Origin: Raineyella antarctica
GTDB lineage: Bacteria > Actinomycetota > Actinomycetes > Propionibacteriales > Propionibacteriaceae
Assembly: GCF_900092135.1 (NCBI RefSeq)
Contig: NZ_FMYF01000006.1
Span: 1-64,000, forward strand
Length of the DNA: 64,000 nucleotides
Reading direction: 5' to 3'
This document shows positions 44,113-55,768 of the stretch, piece after piece; position 1 is the first letter of the stretch, and the number at the start of each line of letters is the position of its first letter. The notes beneath the pieces are model-generated. The model ran no database searches. It was not told where the DNA came from and saw only the letters and a list, made by a program, of their open reading frames with translations. A program made the position numbers and the translations under genes.

Positions 44113-47102
44113 CAGACCTCACTCTCCGCAGGCTCGTCGAAGTGCCGGCCGGGCAGGCGGACGGCGCTGCGGCCACCGCGTACGCCACCGCCCACCCGGG
44201 GCAGCGGGGCGCGGTCCTGCTCGGCCTGGACGTCGATGCCGGCACCCAGCGAGCGGGCGATGTCGAGCAGCAGGCCGATCACGACCAGGTAGACCCCGAT
44301 GTCGAAGAACACCGAGGTCACGATGTGGATGTCGCTGAGCAGCGACCAGGTGTGGCCGAAGGTGGTCACCTGGGCCAGGCCGGGCAGGTGGATGTCGATC
44401 GCGTACGACTGCAGCACCGCCCCGCCGTACGCCAGTGGCGCAACGGCCGCGGCGACCGCGACGACCAGGCCCGAGCCCAGCACCACGCCGGCATCGACCG
44501 GTGCGGCATCGTCGAGCTCGTGGCGTCCGCCGGCCAGGTAGCGCAGCACCAGCGCGAGGCCGGCGATCAGGCCACCGGCGAACCCGCCGCCGGGGGCGTT
44601 GTGACCGGCCATCAACAGGTAGAAGGAGACGATCATCATCACCGGGAACAGCAGCCGGGTGACGACCTCCATCGCCAGCGAGCGGCGCAGCGGCGAGAGC
44701 GCCTCCCCGCCCCGCAGCCAGGAGTAGCGCGGACCGGCGTTCCCCTGCCCGCGGGCCGTGACCTCACGCTCCTCGGCGGGGGTGCGACGGGTGTAGCGGG
44801 CGCGGATGAAGATCAGCGAGGCGACGCCGGTCGCGGCGACCAGTAGCACGGTGATCTCGCCGAGGGTGTCCCAGGCCCGGGTGTCGACCAGCGTCACGTT
44901 GACGATGTTCGTCCCGTGGCCGAACTCCAGCGCCGCCCGGTAGAACTCGGTCGAGATCGGTGTGGCGATCCGTGCGGTGGTGGCGACCAGCATGGTGGCC
45001 ACCACCGTCGCGCCGACGGCGATCGCGAGGAAGATGCGCCACCAGCGGGTCGAGGTCAGCGGGCGGTCGGTGAAGTACTTCGGCAGCTTGCGCAGCACGA
45101 GCACGAACACCACGATCGAGACGGTCTCGGTGAGCACCTGGGTCAGGGCCAGGTCGGGTGCCCCGTGCAGCAGGAACAGCAGGGCCAATCCGTAGCCGGT
45201 CACCCCGACCAGGATGACGGCCTTGAGCCGGCCGCGGGCGTTGGCCGCCAACCAGGCCGCCACGCACATCACGATGCCGACCAGCGCCTGCACCGGGCTG
45301 TCCCACAGGCGTACGCCGGCGCCGAGCCCGGGCTGGAGGAAGGCCGCGGTGCCGGTGAACAGCACCAGCATCCCCAGGATCGCCCCCAGGTAGCTCGGCA
45401 GGGAGCCGGGCTGGACCCTGGCGGTCACCTCGACGGCGAACCTGTCGAGCCAGCGGATGAAGCGGTGGAACACCTCGTTGGCGGGCATCACGGCGGGCAT
45501 CGTGCCCTGCAGTTCCTGGACCCTGGTGCGCAGGAGGAACATGCCGGCCCCGAGCACCCAGCAGGCGACCGACAGCAGGAAGGGTGGCGTCACGCCGTGC
45601 CACAGTGCCAGGCCCTCCGGCTCGTGGCCCTGGGCCATGGTCCGGCCGTACGGTTCGGTCACCGCGGACCACTGGGGACCGAGCGCCCCCAGCAGCAGGC
45701 CGGTGAGCCCGAGGACCACGGGTGCCAGCGCGAACCCCGCCGCCACGTGGTGCACCGTGGTCGGCTTGCGGATGCCCGCCTTCGGTGCGAACGCCCCCCA
45801 CAGGAAGCGCAGGGTGTAGGCGACGGTGAACACCGAGCCGACCACCAGCATCGCGACCATCGCCGCGGCCGGGCCCGGCAGCATCCGGGTGCCGTCGGCC
45901 AGCGGTCCCACCACCCAATTGACGGAGGCCTCGAAGGCGGCCTCCTTGGCGAGGTACCCGGCGGTCGGTGGCAGTCCGGCCATGGACAGCCCGGCCAGCG
46001 TGGCCGCGGCCGCGACCCACGGCATCTGGCGGCCGACGCCCGACAGTTCGCGCAGGTCGCGGGTGCCGGTGGAGTGGTCGATGATGCCCACGCTGAGGAA
46101 CAGGGTCGACTTGAACACCGCGTGCGAGACCAGGAGGGCCAGGCCGGCGAACGTCCCGGCCCTGGTCCCCGATCCGAACAACACGAACAGGAAGCCCAAC
46201 TGGGAGACGGTGCCGTAGGCCAGCAGCAGCTTGATGTCGTTCTGGCGCAGGGCGCGGTAGCCACCCAGCACCATGGTCACGGCGCCGATCGACATCAGCA
46301 GCGGGCGCCAGCCGGGCACGTCCGCGAACCCGGGGGCGAGCACGGCGATCAGGTAGACGCCGGCCTTCACCATCGCCGCGGAGTGCAGGTAGGCCGAGAC
46401 CGGGGTCGGGGCGGCCATCGCGCCCGGCAGCCAGAAGTGGAACGGCACCTGGGCGGACTTGGTCAGGGCACCGAGCAGCACCAGCACCGTGGCCCCCACC
46501 ACGAATGCTCCGCGCGGCGCCGCGTCGACGATGGCCACCAGGGAGTACGAGCCGGCCGCCGAGCCGAGCATGACCAGGCCACCGAGCATCGCCAGACCAC
46601 CGAAGGTGGTGACCAGCAGGGCCGTCAGGGCGGCACCACGGTTGGCGGCGCGGCGCGGGTTGTGGCCGACCAGCAGGTAGGAGAAGACGGTCGTCAACTC
46701 CCAGAACACGTAGACGAACAGGACGTTGTCGGCGGTGACCAGGCCGAGCATCGAGCCGGCGAACGCGACCAGGAGGCCGGCCACCCGCGGCTGGGGCCGG
46801 TCGGACCCGAAGTACCACCGGCAGTAGAACAGGACCAGCGCACCGACCACCGACACGACCAGGCCGAGCACCCACTGGAGCAGCCCGATCCGGAAGTCGA
46901 ACGTCAGGTCGAGGCTGGGCACCCAGGTGTAGCTGACCTGGTACGTCCGACCGGCGAGGATCGTCGGCGCGAGCCGGAGCAACCACACGGCGGCCGCCGC
47001 GGGCGCGAGGGCGACGAGCAGGAAGATGCGCTGGCCCAGGATCCGGGTGAGCGCCGGGGCCAGGATCGCCAGTCCGAAGTGGACGGCGAGCAGGCCCGTC
47101 AC
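44112..47102 (-). CDS. mnhA: Mnh/Mrp antiporter subunit A-B fusion
   Basis: Large subunit of 996 aa. Residues 1 to about 500 are a NuoL-like channel (FVYVFWELTTVFSYLLVG with the key Glu, SAQVPFHFWLPGAMAAPTPVSAYLHSA and LPPTAGYLAKEAAFEA). About 570-780 is the MnhA C-terminal/MbhD-E-like region (FLLHGAPDLALTQVLTET). The last 170 residues are an MnhB domain (AGHNAPGGGFAGGLIAGLA), so no separate mnhB exists. The ATG overlaps the stop of ndk, an unusual coupling of an antiporter to nucleotide metabolism. Confidence 0.93.
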   Translation of the reverse strand: MTGLLAVHFGLAILAPALTRILGQRIFLLVALAPAAAAVWLLRLAPTILAGRTYQVSYTWVPSLDLTFDFRIGLLQWVLGLVVSVVGALVLFYCRWYFGSDRPQPRVAGLLVAFAGSMLGLVTADNVLFVYVFWELTTVFSYLLVGHNPRRAANRGAALTALLVTTFGGLAMLGGLVMLGSAAGSYSLVAIVDAAPRGAFVVGATVLVLLGALTKSAQVPFHFWLPGAMAAPTPVSAYLHSAAMVKAGVYLIAVLAPGFADVPGWRPLLMSIGAVTMVLGGYRALRQNDIKLLLAYGTVSQLGFLFVLFGSGTRAGTFAGLALLVSHAVFKSTLFLSVGIIDHSTGTRDLRELSGVGRQMPWVAAAATLAGLSMAGLPPTAGYLAKEAAFEASVNWVVGPLADGTRMLPGPAAAMVAMLVVGSVFTVAYTLRFLWGAFAPKAGIRKPTTVHHVAAGFALAPVVLGLTGLLLGALGPQWSAVTEPYGRTMAQGHEPEGLALWHGVTPPFLLSVACWVLGAGMFLLRTRVQELQGTMPAVMPANEVFHRFIRWLDRFAVEVTARVQPGSLPSYLGAILGMLVLFTGTAAFLQPGLGAGVRLWDSPVQALVGIVMCVAAWLAANARGRLKAVILVGVTGYGLALLFLLHGAPDLALTQVLTETVSIVVFVLVLRKLPKYFTDRPLTSTRWWRIFLAIAVGATVVATMLVATTARIATPISTEFYRAALEFGHGTNIVNVTLVDTRAWDTLGEITVLLVAATGVASLIFIRARYTRRTPAEEREVTARGQGNAGPRYSWLRGGEALSPLRRSLAMEVVTRLLFPVMMIVSFYLLMAGHNAPGGGFAGGLIAGLALVLRYLAGGRHELDDAAPVDAGVVLGSGLVVAVAAAVAPLAYGGAVLQSYAIDIHLPGLAQVTTFGHTWSLLSDIHIVTSVFFDIGVYLVVIGLLLDIARSLGAGIDVQAEQDRAPLPRVGGGVRGGRSAVRLPGRHFDEPAESEV

Positions 47103-47533
47103 AGACCGGTGGTTCCTGCGGCCACGTCAGGGAACCACAGGCTGATCTCGCGGGCAGCGCTCTCGGGGCTGTCGGACCCGTGCACCAGGTTCCGCTGGTT
47201 GGACAACGACCAGTCGCCGCGGATGGTTCCGGGGGCGGCCTTGCGCCCGTCGGTCGCGCCGTTCAGGTGGCGTACCGCCTCGATGGCCTCGTCTCCCTCC
47301 AGCACGAGCGCGACCAGCGGGCCCGAGGTGATGAAGTCGCGCAGGCCGGGGTAGAAGTCGCGGGCGACGTGGTCCGCGTAGTGCGCGTCGGACTGGTCGG
47401 CGTCGATCTGGCGCATCTCGAGGGCGACCACGCGGAGTCCCTTGGACTCATAGCGCGCGAGCACCGAACCGACGAGTCCCCGAGCGACGGCGTCGGGCTT
47501 GATCAGGACGAGGGTGCGCTGGGCGTGGGTCAT
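47099..47533 (-). CDS. ndk: nucleoside diphosphate kinase
   Basis: NDP kinase, 144 aa, exchanging the gamma phosphate between nucleoside di- and triphosphates. The opening TLVLIKPDAVARG and the catalytic His118 in NLVHGSDSPESA are intact, as are RGLVGSV and the PGTIRGD loop. A TAGGGT box 6 nt before the ATG suggests a leaderless mRNA. Gene order folC-DUF4233-ndk is typical of actinobacteria. Confidence 0.97.
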   Translation of the reverse strand: MTHAQRTLVLIKPDAVARGLVGSVLARYESKGLRVVALEMRQIDADQSDAHYADHVARDFYPGLRDFITSGPLVALVLEGDEAIEAVRHLNGATDGRKAAPGTIRGDWSLSNQRNLVHGSDSPESAAREISLWFPDVAAGTTGL

Positions 47534-47539
47534 ACGACC

Positions 47540-47545
47540 ACCCTA
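47540..47545 (-). promoter_or_regulatory. -10 box of ndk, leaderless
   Basis: TAGGGT on the minus strand, 6 nt before the ATG at 47533. If active, the same transcript would carry the mnh genes by read-through. Confidence 0.45.
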
Positions 47546-47623
47546 GCGGACCCTCCGAGGCGCCTGAGGGAACATCCGTCCCCGCCGGCGCCCCAAGAGC
47601 CGGCAGGGGGCCGTGGGTGCGTC

Positions 47624-47965
47624 TCAGGCCGTGCGGGCGGGTTCGAGGCGACGGCCCAGCACGAAGCCTGCGACGTAGAGGCCGGCGAAGACCCCACCGA
47701 CGACGAACATGATCGGCGTCACGATGCCCAGGGCCAGCCCGGCGACCTGCGCGGCCCAACCCAGCGGCTGGCCGAACGGCCGCTTAAAGGTGGCGCCGGC
47801 CACCAGGGCGAGCAGTGCGGCCCCGCCTGCCAGTGTCCCGGCGATCGCCGGGCGGGTGCCGTCCAGCATGACCATCACGGCGACCGACAGGCCGAAGACG
47901 ACCACCTCGAAGAACAGGGTGGTCATCAGCACGCGCAGCATGGGGTTGTCGTTGCTCAGCATCAT
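47624..47965 (-). CDS. DUF4233 membrane protein
   Basis: Membrane protein of 113 aa with four hydrophobic helices, starting near LMTTLFFEVVVFGLSVAVMV. It matches the DUF4233 family, which sits between folC and ndk in many actinobacteria. Function is not known. Its ATG overlaps the end of folC by 4 bp. Confidence 0.85.
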   Translation of the reverse strand: MMLSNDNPMLRVLMTTLFFEVVVFGLSVAVMVMLDGTRPAIAGTLAGGAALLALVAGATFKRPFGQPLGWAAQVAGLALGIVTPIMFVVGGVFAGLYVAGFVLGRRLEPARTA

Positions 47966-49485
47966 TGCTCCTCGTCCTGGGCGCCCCAGGCATTGGTTCC
48001 GATCTCCAGGTGGAGGCCGGCCTCGTCGGCCGCCTCCGCCGCACGGGCCGCCGTACGACTCTCCCCCGCCGCGCTCTCGCTCGGGACCAGGATGCCGCGG
48101 GCCTCACCGACGCCGACCACCGTGCCGGTGACGAGGATGCCGGGGGTCGGCGGCAGGCCGTCCTCGCCCTGCAGCAGTTCGGCGTCGATCCGCTGGGTCA
48201 TCAGGGTATCCGCGAGCATCGTCGCTGTCTCGAGGGCCTCCACCATGGTCGGCGCCACGTGGACCCGATCCGCGCCGAACACCTCGCGGGCGACCTCCCC
48301 AAGCTCCTCGGCCGGGTAGGCGCGCGCCACCGACGAGACGGTGGTCACCACGACCTGGTGCATCACCGGTTCGAGGACCTCAAGCACCTGGCGGACATCC
48401 TTGTCGCGCATGGCCGCGAACACGCCGATCAGCGGGGAGAACACGAACGCCTCGGCGATCGTCCGGGCGACCGCGGCCGCACCGTGCGGGTTGTGCGCCG
48501 AGTCCAGCACGATCGTCGGGGAGGTCCGGACCACCTCCATCCGGCCGGGGGCGATCACCTGGTCCAGACCGTCCTGGATCACCTCGGAGGTGAGCGGCTT
48601 CATGCCGAGAAAGGCCTCCACGGCCGCCACGGCCAGGGCGGCGTTGCGGGCCATGTGCTCCCCGTAGAGCGGCAGGTGCAGGTCACGGACGGGGCCGGCA
48701 CCGGCGTTGACGGCGATCACCTGTCCGCCCAGGGCAGGGGTCCGCTCGATCAGCCCGAAGTCGGGGCCCTCCGCGATGATCCGCGACCCCACCTCCCGGG
48801 CCCGGGCGACCAGCACGGTCGCGGCCTCGGGGTCCTGGTCGGCGGTGACGACATGGCTGCCGTCCTTGATGATGCCGGCCTTCTCGGTGGCGATCTCGGT
48901 CAGGGTGTTGCCGAGGATGTGCATGTGGTCGTAGCTGATCGGCGTGAAGACTGCCACGGATGCGTCGGCCACCGAGGTGGCGTCCCAGCGCCCGCCCATC
49001 CCGACCTCGACGATCGCCACGTCGACAGGCGTGTCGGCGAAGGCCGCGTACGCCATCCCGGTGAGCACCTCGAAGAAGGTCATCGCGATGCCGTCCAGGC
49101 GCTGCTCGTCGACCATGGCGACGTACGGCGCGATGTCGGTCCAGACCTCGTCGAAGCGCTCGGCGCTGATCGGTGCCCCGTCGATGGAGATCCGCTCCCG
49201 CACATCGGTCAGGTGCGGGGAGCTGAAGCGGCCGGTACGCAACCCGGCCGAGCGCAGCAGCGCATCGATCATGATCGCCGTGCTGCCCTTGCCGTTGGTG
49301 CCGGTGATCTGGATCACCGGCATGGCGCGCTGCGGGTCGCCCAACAGCTCGCACAGCGCGGAGATGCGGGACAACGACGGCCCCACGCGGTGCTCGGGCC
49401 AGCGGGCGGTCAGTTCCTCGGCGAGACGGTGGTGCTGGGCCGAGGCCGCGGCTCCGGCCGCCGATTCATGCGAGATCTCAGTCAT
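47962..49485 (-). CDS. folC: folylpolyglutamate/dihydrofolate synthase
   Basis: Mur-ligase-type folate enzyme, 507 aa, adding glutamate to folates and making dihydrofolate. The P-loop is ITGTNGKGST, followed by SSPHLTDVRERI, the Mg-binding GMGGRWDATSVAD segment, the SYDHMHILGNT block and, in the C-terminal domain, VLDSAHNPHGAAA. A C-terminal extension of about 60 Ala/Glu-rich residues exceeds the usual length. It is divergent from the MauE-like gene. Confidence 0.95.
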   Translation of the reverse strand: MTEISHESAAGAAASAQHHRLAEELTARWPEHRVGPSLSRISALCELLGDPQRAMPVIQITGTNGKGSTAIMIDALLRSAGLRTGRFSSPHLTDVRERISIDGAPISAERFDEVWTDIAPYVAMVDEQRLDGIAMTFFEVLTGMAYAAFADTPVDVAIVEVGMGGRWDATSVADASVAVFTPISYDHMHILGNTLTEIATEKAGIIKDGSHVVTADQDPEAATVLVARAREVGSRIIAEGPDFGLIERTPALGGQVIAVNAGAGPVRDLHLPLYGEHMARNAALAVAAVEAFLGMKPLTSEVIQDGLDQVIAPGRMEVVRTSPTIVLDSAHNPHGAAAVARTIAEAFVFSPLIGVFAAMRDKDVRQVLEVLEPVMHQVVVTTVSSVARAYPAEELGEVAREVFGADRVHVAPTMVEALETATMLADTLMTQRIDAELLQGEDGLPPTPGILVTGTVVGVGEARGILVPSESAAGESRTAARAAEAADEAGLHLEIGTNAWGAQDEEQ

Positions 49486-49578
49486 ATCGACACGATCCTA
49501 TGCGCAGGCGCCACGTCGCGGTCACCGTCACGGACCCGGCGGAACGCAGGGGGCGCAGGGGTCCGGCCCGCCGGCAAC

Positions 49579-49584
49579 TAGACT
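49579..49584 (+). promoter_or_regulatory. -10 box of MauE-like gene, leaderless
   Basis: TAGACT followed by 7 nt and the ATG at 49592. Confidence 0.5.
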
Positions 49585-49591
49585 TCGACCC

Positions 49592-50161
49592 ATGACAGCT
49601 GCCCCGACCTCCGGCGACGTGCGCACGGAGCCGACCTCCCCGGACGTCCGCCGGCGTCGCGTCCTGGGCTGGACCGGTCTCGCGTGCCGGATCGTGCTGG
49701 GTGTGGTGCTGATCGTGGCCGGGGCACTCAAGGTCGCGAACCTGGAGCAGTCGGTGCTCGCGGTGCGCGGGTACCAGATGCTGCCCTACGAGCTGGCGGT
49801 GGCGGTCGGCTACGTGCTGCCACCGCTGGAGATCATCGTCGGGCTGCTGCTGGTGGCCGGCCTGTTCACCCGCTGGGCCGGCCTGATCGGCGCCCTGTTG
49901 ATGGCCGCGTTCGTGATCGGTATCTCGCAGGCCTGGATCCGTGGGCTGACGATCGACTGCGGCTGCTTCGGCGGCGGCGGGCAGGTGGCGCAGAACGAGA
50001 CGAAGTACGGCCTCGAGCTGCTCCGCGACTTCACCCTGATGGCCACCGGTGTCTTCCTCACCATCTTCCCCCGCACCCCGTTCGCGCTGGAGGACCGCCT
50101 GTTCGCCCTCCGGCCGATCCAGTTGGACGACCGCGACGACGTCGCGGACCCGACGGACTGA
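49592..50161 (+). CDS. MauE/DoxX-like membrane protein
   Basis: Membrane protein of 189 aa with four helices, resembling MauE/DoxX-type redox proteins. It shows ACRIVLGVVLIVAGALKV at the first helix, the YQMLPYELAVAVGYVLPPLEI block and a Cys pair in DCGCFGGGG. MauE-like proteins assist disulfide formation or reduction in the envelope. The next gene, 27 nt downstream, encodes a DsbA-like thioredoxin-fold protein, which supports a shared role in thiol oxidation. Confidence 0.85.
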   Translation: MTAAPTSGDVRTEPTSPDVRRRRVLGWTGLACRIVLGVVLIVAGALKVANLEQSVLAVRGYQMLPYELAVAVGYVLPPLEIIVGLLLVAGLFTRWAGLIGALLMAAFVIGISQAWIRGLTIDCGCFGGGGQVAQNETKYGLELLRDFTLMATGVFLTIFPRTPFALEDRLFALRPIQLDDRDDVADPTD

Positions 50162-50188
50162 CCGACCCGAACCGAAGGAAATGCCTCG

Positions 50189-50974
50189 ATGAGCACCAAG
50201 AAGCCGGCAGGCTCCACGTCAGCATCCAACCGGCGCGCCCAGATGCGCGCCGAGGCCGAGGCCGCCGCGCAGCGCGCCCGCCAGCGGAAGATCCTGGTCA
50301 CTGCGGTGTCCGTCGTGGTGGTCGCTGCCCTGATCATCGCCGGCGTGGTCTGGGCCCAGAGCCGCCAGCAGACCCCCGCGGCCAGCAACGCCGTCCCCCC
50401 TAACACCACCGCCGCCGGCGACGGCATCAGGGTGAACCCCGGTGTCGCGGAGGGCAAGCCGGTGGTCGAGCTGTTCTTCGACTACCAGTGCCCCGGCTGT
50501 GGCTCGCTGGAGCGCTCGGCCGGCGACGTCATCCTGGGCGCGGCCCAGAAGGGTGACTACCAGCTGGTGTACCGCCCGATGACGTTCCTGGACACCAACC
50601 TGCGCAACGATGCCTCGGAGCGCGCCGCGAATGCCGCGGCCTGCTACGCCGAGGTCGGGGACTACCCGAAGTACCACCAGCTGATCTTCAACAACCAGCC
50701 GGCCAAGGAGGGCGACGGGTACACCGACACCCTGCTGCGCGACCAGTTGCCCGCCCAGCTGGGCACCACCGGCGACAAGCTCACCCAGTTCCAGACCTGC
50801 TACGACCAGGGCAAGTACAAGAACTTCGTCGACCACACGAACACCGAGGCCGCAAAGGCCGGCGTCACCGGCACCCCGACGATCCGCGTCAACGGCAAGG
50901 ACATGGACCTGTCCGGCCTGGCCAAGCCCGCGGACTTCCCGGCCGCCGTCGCCAAGACCGCCGCAGGCCAGTGA
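50189..50974 (+). CDS. membrane-anchored DsbA-like disulfide oxidoreductase
   Basis: Thioredoxin-fold protein, 261 aa. A basic N-terminal stretch of 34 residues and one membrane anchor (about 35-57) leave the catalytic domain outside the cell. The active-site motif is CPGC (C101, C104) in [11 protein letters not shown], and the cis-Pro is in [12 protein letters not shown]. Two more Cys (CYAEV, TCYDQ) form the usual actinobacterial second pair. It probably oxidises secreted proteins together with the MauE-like partner just upstream. Confidence 0.9.
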   Translation: MSTKKPAGSTSASNRRAQMRAEAEAAAQRARQRKILVTAVSVVVVAALIIAGVVWAQSRQQTPAASNAVPPNTTAAGDGIRVNPGVAEGKPVVELFFDYQCPGCGSLERSAGDVILGAAQKGDYQLVYRPMTFLDTNLRNDASERAANAAACYAEVGDYPKYHQLIFNNQPAKEGDGYTDTLLRDQLPAQLGTTGDKLTQFQTCYDQGKYKNFVDHTNTEAAKAGVTGTPTIRVNGKDMDLSGLAKPADFPAAVAKTAAGQ

Positions 50975-51014
50975 CACTGCACTGATTCCCGCCCGGATCC
51001 CGCCACCGCGAAGT

Positions 51015-51046
51015 CTCGCCCCCACGCCGATGTGCGTGGGGGCGAG
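51015..51046 (+). terminator. terminator after DsbA-like gene
   Basis: Perfect 13-bp stem CTCGCCCCCACGC/GCGTGGGGGCGAG with a 6-nt loop, 41 nt after the stop and 10 nt before the valS -10 box. Confidence 0.65.
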
Positions 51047-51055
51047 CCGCTTCCG

Positions 51056-51061
51056 TAAGAT
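51056..51061 (+). promoter_or_regulatory. -10 box of valS, leaderless
   Basis: TAAGAT followed by 7 nt and the ATG at 51069. This supports 51069 over the in-frame ATG at 51060. No T-box leader is present. Confidence 0.5.
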
Positions 51062-51068
51062 GCAGCCC

Positions 51069-53684
51069 ATGAGTGATCCCGTCCAGACGCCCACGTCCAC
51101 CCCGACCCCGCAGGCCGCGGGCGGCGCGGTAGGCGCGGTGAACGTGCCGGACAAGCCGGCGCTGGAGGGCCTGGAGGACAAGTGGGGCACCCGCTGGTCC
51201 GACGAGCGTACGTACGCCTTCGACCGTGACGCCCCCCGCGAGTCCGTCTTCTCCATCGACACTCCCCCGCCCACGGTGTCCGGGTCGCTGCACGTGGGCC
51301 ACGTGTTCTCCTACACCCACACCGACGTCATCGCGCGCTACCAGCGGATGCGCGGCAAGCACGTCTTCTACCCGCTCGGCTGGGACGACAACGGCCTGCC
51401 GACCGAGCGCCGGGTGCAGAACTACTACGGGGTCCGCTGCGACCCCTCGATCCCGTTCGACGCGGACTTCACCCCGCCGGCCAAGCCGGACCCGAAGCGC
51501 CAGGTCCCGATCAGCCGCCGCAACTTCGTGGCGCTGTGCAATGAGCTGACCGCCGTCGACGAGCAGGTCTTCGAGGACCTCTGGAAGCACGTCGGACTGT
51601 CGGTCGACTGGGACCTGCTGTACACCACGATCTCCGATGATGCGCAGGCCGTGGCCCAGCGCGCCTTCCTGCACAACCACGCCCGCGGCGAGGCGTACAT
51701 GTCGGAGGCCCCGACGATGTGGGACATCACCTTCCAGACCGCGGTGGCCCAGGCCGAGCTGGAGGCCCGGGACTACCCCGGCTTCTACCACGCCCTCAAC
51801 TTCCACAAGCCCGACGGCGGCGACGTGGTGATCGAGACCACGCGCCCTGAGCTGCTCGCCGCCTGCTGCGCGCTGATCGCCCACCCCGACGACGAGCGCT
51901 ACCAGTCGCTGTTCGGCACCACGGTGACCACGCCGGTGTTCGGGGTCGAGGTCCCGGTGCTGGCCCACCGCGACGCCGAACCGGACAAGGGCTCGGGCAT
52001 CGCGATGTGCTGTACCTTCGGCGACCTCACCGACGTGACCTGGTGGCGCGAGCTGCAGCTGCCGACCCGTACCATCATCGGCCGCGACGGTCGCATCCTG
52101 CGGGAGACGCCGGACTGGGTGGTCAACACCGAGGCATACGAGCGGATCGCCGGCAAGACCACGTTCTCCGCCCGCGAGGAGACCGTCGCGATGCTGCGGG
52201 CCGGGGACGAGCTGGTCCGCGACCCCGAGCCGACCCAGCGCAAGACGAACTTCTACGAGAAGGGCGACAAGCCGCTCGAGATCGTCTCCACCCGCCAGTG
52301 GTACATCGCCAACGGCGGCCATGACGCCGCCCTGAAGGAAGCCCTGCTCGAGCGCGGCCGGGAGCTGGAGTGGGTGCCCCAGCACATGCGGCACCGCTAC
52401 GACGACTGGGTGGGCGGCCTGAACGGTGACTGGCTGATCTCGCGGCAGCGCTACTTCGGCGTGCCGTTCCCGGTCTGGTACCCGCTCGATGCCGAGGGCG
52501 AGCCCGACTACGACCACCCGCTGGTCGCCGACGAGCAGCACCTACCGGTCGACCCCTCGGTCGATGTCCCGGCCGGGTACCAGGAGTCCCAGCGCAACCA
52601 GCCGAACGGCTTCGCCGCCGATCCGGACGTGATGGACACCTGGGCCACCTCGTCGCTGACCCCGCAGATCGCCTGCGGCTGGTCGCGGGACGAGGACCTG
52701 TTCGAGCGCACCTTCCCGATGGACCTGGCCCCGCAGGCGCACGACATCATCCGGACCTGGCTGTTCTCCCGGATCGTCCGCTCGCACCTGGAGTTCGACC
52801 AGCTGCCCTGGAAGCGGGCGACCATCTCCGGCTTCGTCGTCGACCCGGACCGCAAGAAGATGTCGAAGTCCAAGGGCAACGTCGTCGTCCCCTCGGAGAT
52901 CCTGGAGAAGTTCGGCGCCGACGCCGTGCGCTGGCGCGCCGCGATGGCCCGGCCCGGGATGGACTCCCCCTTCGACGAGAAGCAGATGAAGGTCGGTCGC
53001 CGCCTGGCGATGAAGATCCTCAACGCCTCGAAGTTCGTCCTCGGCTACGGCAGCGCGACCGACGCCACCAAGGTCACCGACCCGGCCGACCTGGCGATGC
53101 TCACCGCCCTGGCCGACGTCGTCCGCCGCAGCTCCGAGGCGTTCGAGGCGTACGACTACTCGATCGCCCTGGAGACCGCCGAGCGGTTCTTCTGGCAGTT
53201 CTGTGACGACTACCTGGAGCTGGTGAAGGAGCGGGCGTACGGCGCCCGGGGCGAGGCCGCTGCCGCCTCGGCCCAGAACGCCCTGGCACTGGCCCTGCAC
53301 ACGCAGCTGCGCCTGTTCGCCCCGTTCATGCCGTTCGTCACCGAGGAGGTCTGGAGCTGGTGGCAGCCGGGCTCGGTGCACCTGGCCCCGTGGCCGGTGG
53401 CGGAGGAGCTGACCGAGGGCCTGGTCGGCCCGGGTGATCCCGAGCTGCTGGTCGACATCGCCGCGGCGCTGGAGGGCATCCGCGGTGCCAAGTCGTCGGC
53501 GAAGGTCTCCATGAAGACCGAGGTGTCGCGGGCCGAGTTCACCGGCGAGGAGGCCGTCCTCGGGCGTCTGGCCGGGGTCGAGGCCGACCTGCGGGCGGTC
53601 GGGCGGATCCCCGGTGAGGTCGTGTGGACCACCGCTTCCGGTCCGTTGTCGGTGGCCGTCGAGCTGGTGGCACCGGAGGCCTGA
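51069..53684 (+). CDS. valS: valyl-tRNA synthetase
   Basis: Class I aminoacyl-tRNA synthetase, 871 aa. The HIGH motif appears as HVGH in [19 protein letters not shown], and KMSKS is intact in [15 protein letters not shown]. The editing domain (about 190-340) and the WTRW-like catalytic pieces are visible. The opening [12 protein letters not shown] and [10 protein letters not shown] identify valine specificity rather than leucine or isoleucine. The C-terminal coiled arm seems short, as in the actinobacterial short-form ValS. A bidirectional terminator separates it from clpX. Confidence 0.95.
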   Translation: MSDPVQTPTSTPTPQAAGGAVGAVNVPDKPALEGLEDKWGTRWSDERTYAFDRDAPRESVFSIDTPPPTVSGSLHVGHVFSYTHTDVIARYQRMRGKHVFYPLGWDDNGLPTERRVQNYYGVRCDPSIPFDADFTPPAKPDPKRQVPISRRNFVALCNELTAVDEQVFEDLWKHVGLSVDWDLLYTTISDDAQAVAQRAFLHNHARGEAYMSEAPTMWDITFQTAVAQAELEARDYPGFYHALNFHKPDGGDVVIETTRPELLAACCALIAHPDDERYQSLFGTTVTTPVFGVEVPVLAHRDAEPDKGSGIAMCCTFGDLTDVTWWRELQLPTRTIIGRDGRILRETPDWVVNTEAYERIAGKTTFSAREETVAMLRAGDELVRDPEPTQRKTNFYEKGDKPLEIVSTRQWYIANGGHDAALKEALLERGRELEWVPQHMRHRYDDWVGGLNGDWLISRQRYFGVPFPVWYPLDAEGEPDYDHPLVADEQHLPVDPSVDVPAGYQESQRNQPNGFAADPDVMDTWATSSLTPQIACGWSRDEDLFERTFPMDLAPQAHDIIRTWLFSRIVRSHLEFDQLPWKRATISGFVVDPDRKKMSKSKGNVVVPSEILEKFGADAVRWRAAMARPGMDSPFDEKQMKVGRRLAMKILNASKFVLGYGSATDATKVTDPADLAMLTALADVVRRSSEAFEAYDYSIALETAERFFWQFCDDYLELVKERAYGARGEAAAASAQNALALALHTQLRLFAPFMPFVTEEVWSWWQPGSVHLAPWPVAEELTEGLVGPGDPELLVDIAAALEGIRGAKSSAKVSMKTEVSRAEFTGEEAVLGRLAGVEADLRAVGRIPGEVVWTTASGPLSVAVELVAPEA

Positions 53685-53695
53685 GCGAGCGCCGA

Positions 53696-53728
53696 AAGCC
53701 CCGGCCCCCTCAAGGGGGGCCGGGGCTT
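53696..53728. terminator. bidirectional terminator, valS and clpX
   Basis: Perfect 14-bp stem AAGCCCCGGCCCCC/GGGGGCCGGGGCTT with a 5-nt loop, between the convergent valS and clpX genes. Confidence 0.8.
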
Positions 53729-53752
53729 CGTTCGTTCCTCGTCCTGCCTGGC

Positions 53753-55048
<1,296 letters not shown>

Positions 55049-55070
55049 GGTGGTCCTGTCCCCCGGAGGC

Positions 55071-55757
55071 CTAGACGTCCTTGAGCGAGGTCAGGACGTC
55101 GTCGATGAGCCCGTACTCCTTGGCCTCGGGGGCCGTGAGGTACTTGTCGCGGTCGACGTCGCGGCTGACCTGCTCGACCGACTGGCCGGTGGCGTCCGAG
55201 AGCATCTTCTCCATCAGGGCCCGGATGCGCAGGATCTCGTTGGCCTGGATCTCGATGTCCGAGGACTGGCCGTAGGAGGTCTGCCCCATCGAGGGCTGGT
55301 GGATCAGGATGGTCGAGTTCGGCAGCGCGAGACGCTTGCCCTTGGTCCCGGCTGCCAGCAGGACGGCGGCGGCCGAGGCCGCCATGCCCAGGCAGATCGT
55401 CTGCACGTCGGGCTTGATGTACTGCATCGTGTCGTAGATGGCGCTCATCGCGGAGAACGAGCCGCCCGGGGAGTTGATGTAGATGCTGATCGGGCGCTCG
55501 GGGTCCATCGACTGGAGCACCAGCAGCTGCGACATCACGGCGTTGGCGATGTCATCGGTCACCGGCGTGCCGAGGAAGATGATGCGGTCCTCGAAGAGCT
55601 TGGTGTACGGGTCCACGCGGCGGACGCCGTAGGACGTACGCTCCTCCCACTGGGGGATGAAGTAGTCCATCTGCGGGCCGGCCGGGGTGATCCCGGACGG
55701 GGCCAGGGCCTCCTGGCGCTGTTCCATGTTGAACCGAGCGAGATGCTGCATATCCAT
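55071..55757 (-). CDS. clpP2: ClpP2 protease subunit
   Basis: ATP-dependent Clp protease proteolytic subunit 2, 228 aa. Catalytic Ser128 ([11 protein letters not shown]), His153 (ILIHQPSMG) and an Asp in DVDRDKYL make up the triad. The N-terminal 50 residues are longer than in ClpP1 and include a propeptide. The ATG at 55757 has a GAGGAGG site; ATGs at 55751 and 55727 are in frame. In actinobacteria ClpP1 and ClpP2 form one mixed tetradecamer. Confidence 0.95.
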   Translation of the reverse strand: MDMQHLARFNMEQRQEALAPSGITPAGPQMDYFIPQWEERTSYGVRRVDPYTKLFEDRIIFLGTPVTDDIANAVMSQLLVLQSMDPERPISIYINSPGGSFSAMSAIYDTMQYIKPDVQTICLGMAASAAAVLLAAGTKGKRLALPNSTILIHQPSMGQTSYGQSSDIEIQANEILRIRALMEKMLSDATGQSVEQVSRDVDRDKYLTAPEAKEYGLIDDVLTSLKDV

Positions 55758-55768
55758 GGTCGTCCTCC

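Noticed and set aside
51000-51068. T-box riboswitch before valS
   Set aside because: The space is only about 95 nt, filled by a terminator and a -10 box next to the start codon; no specifier or T-box sequence is visible.
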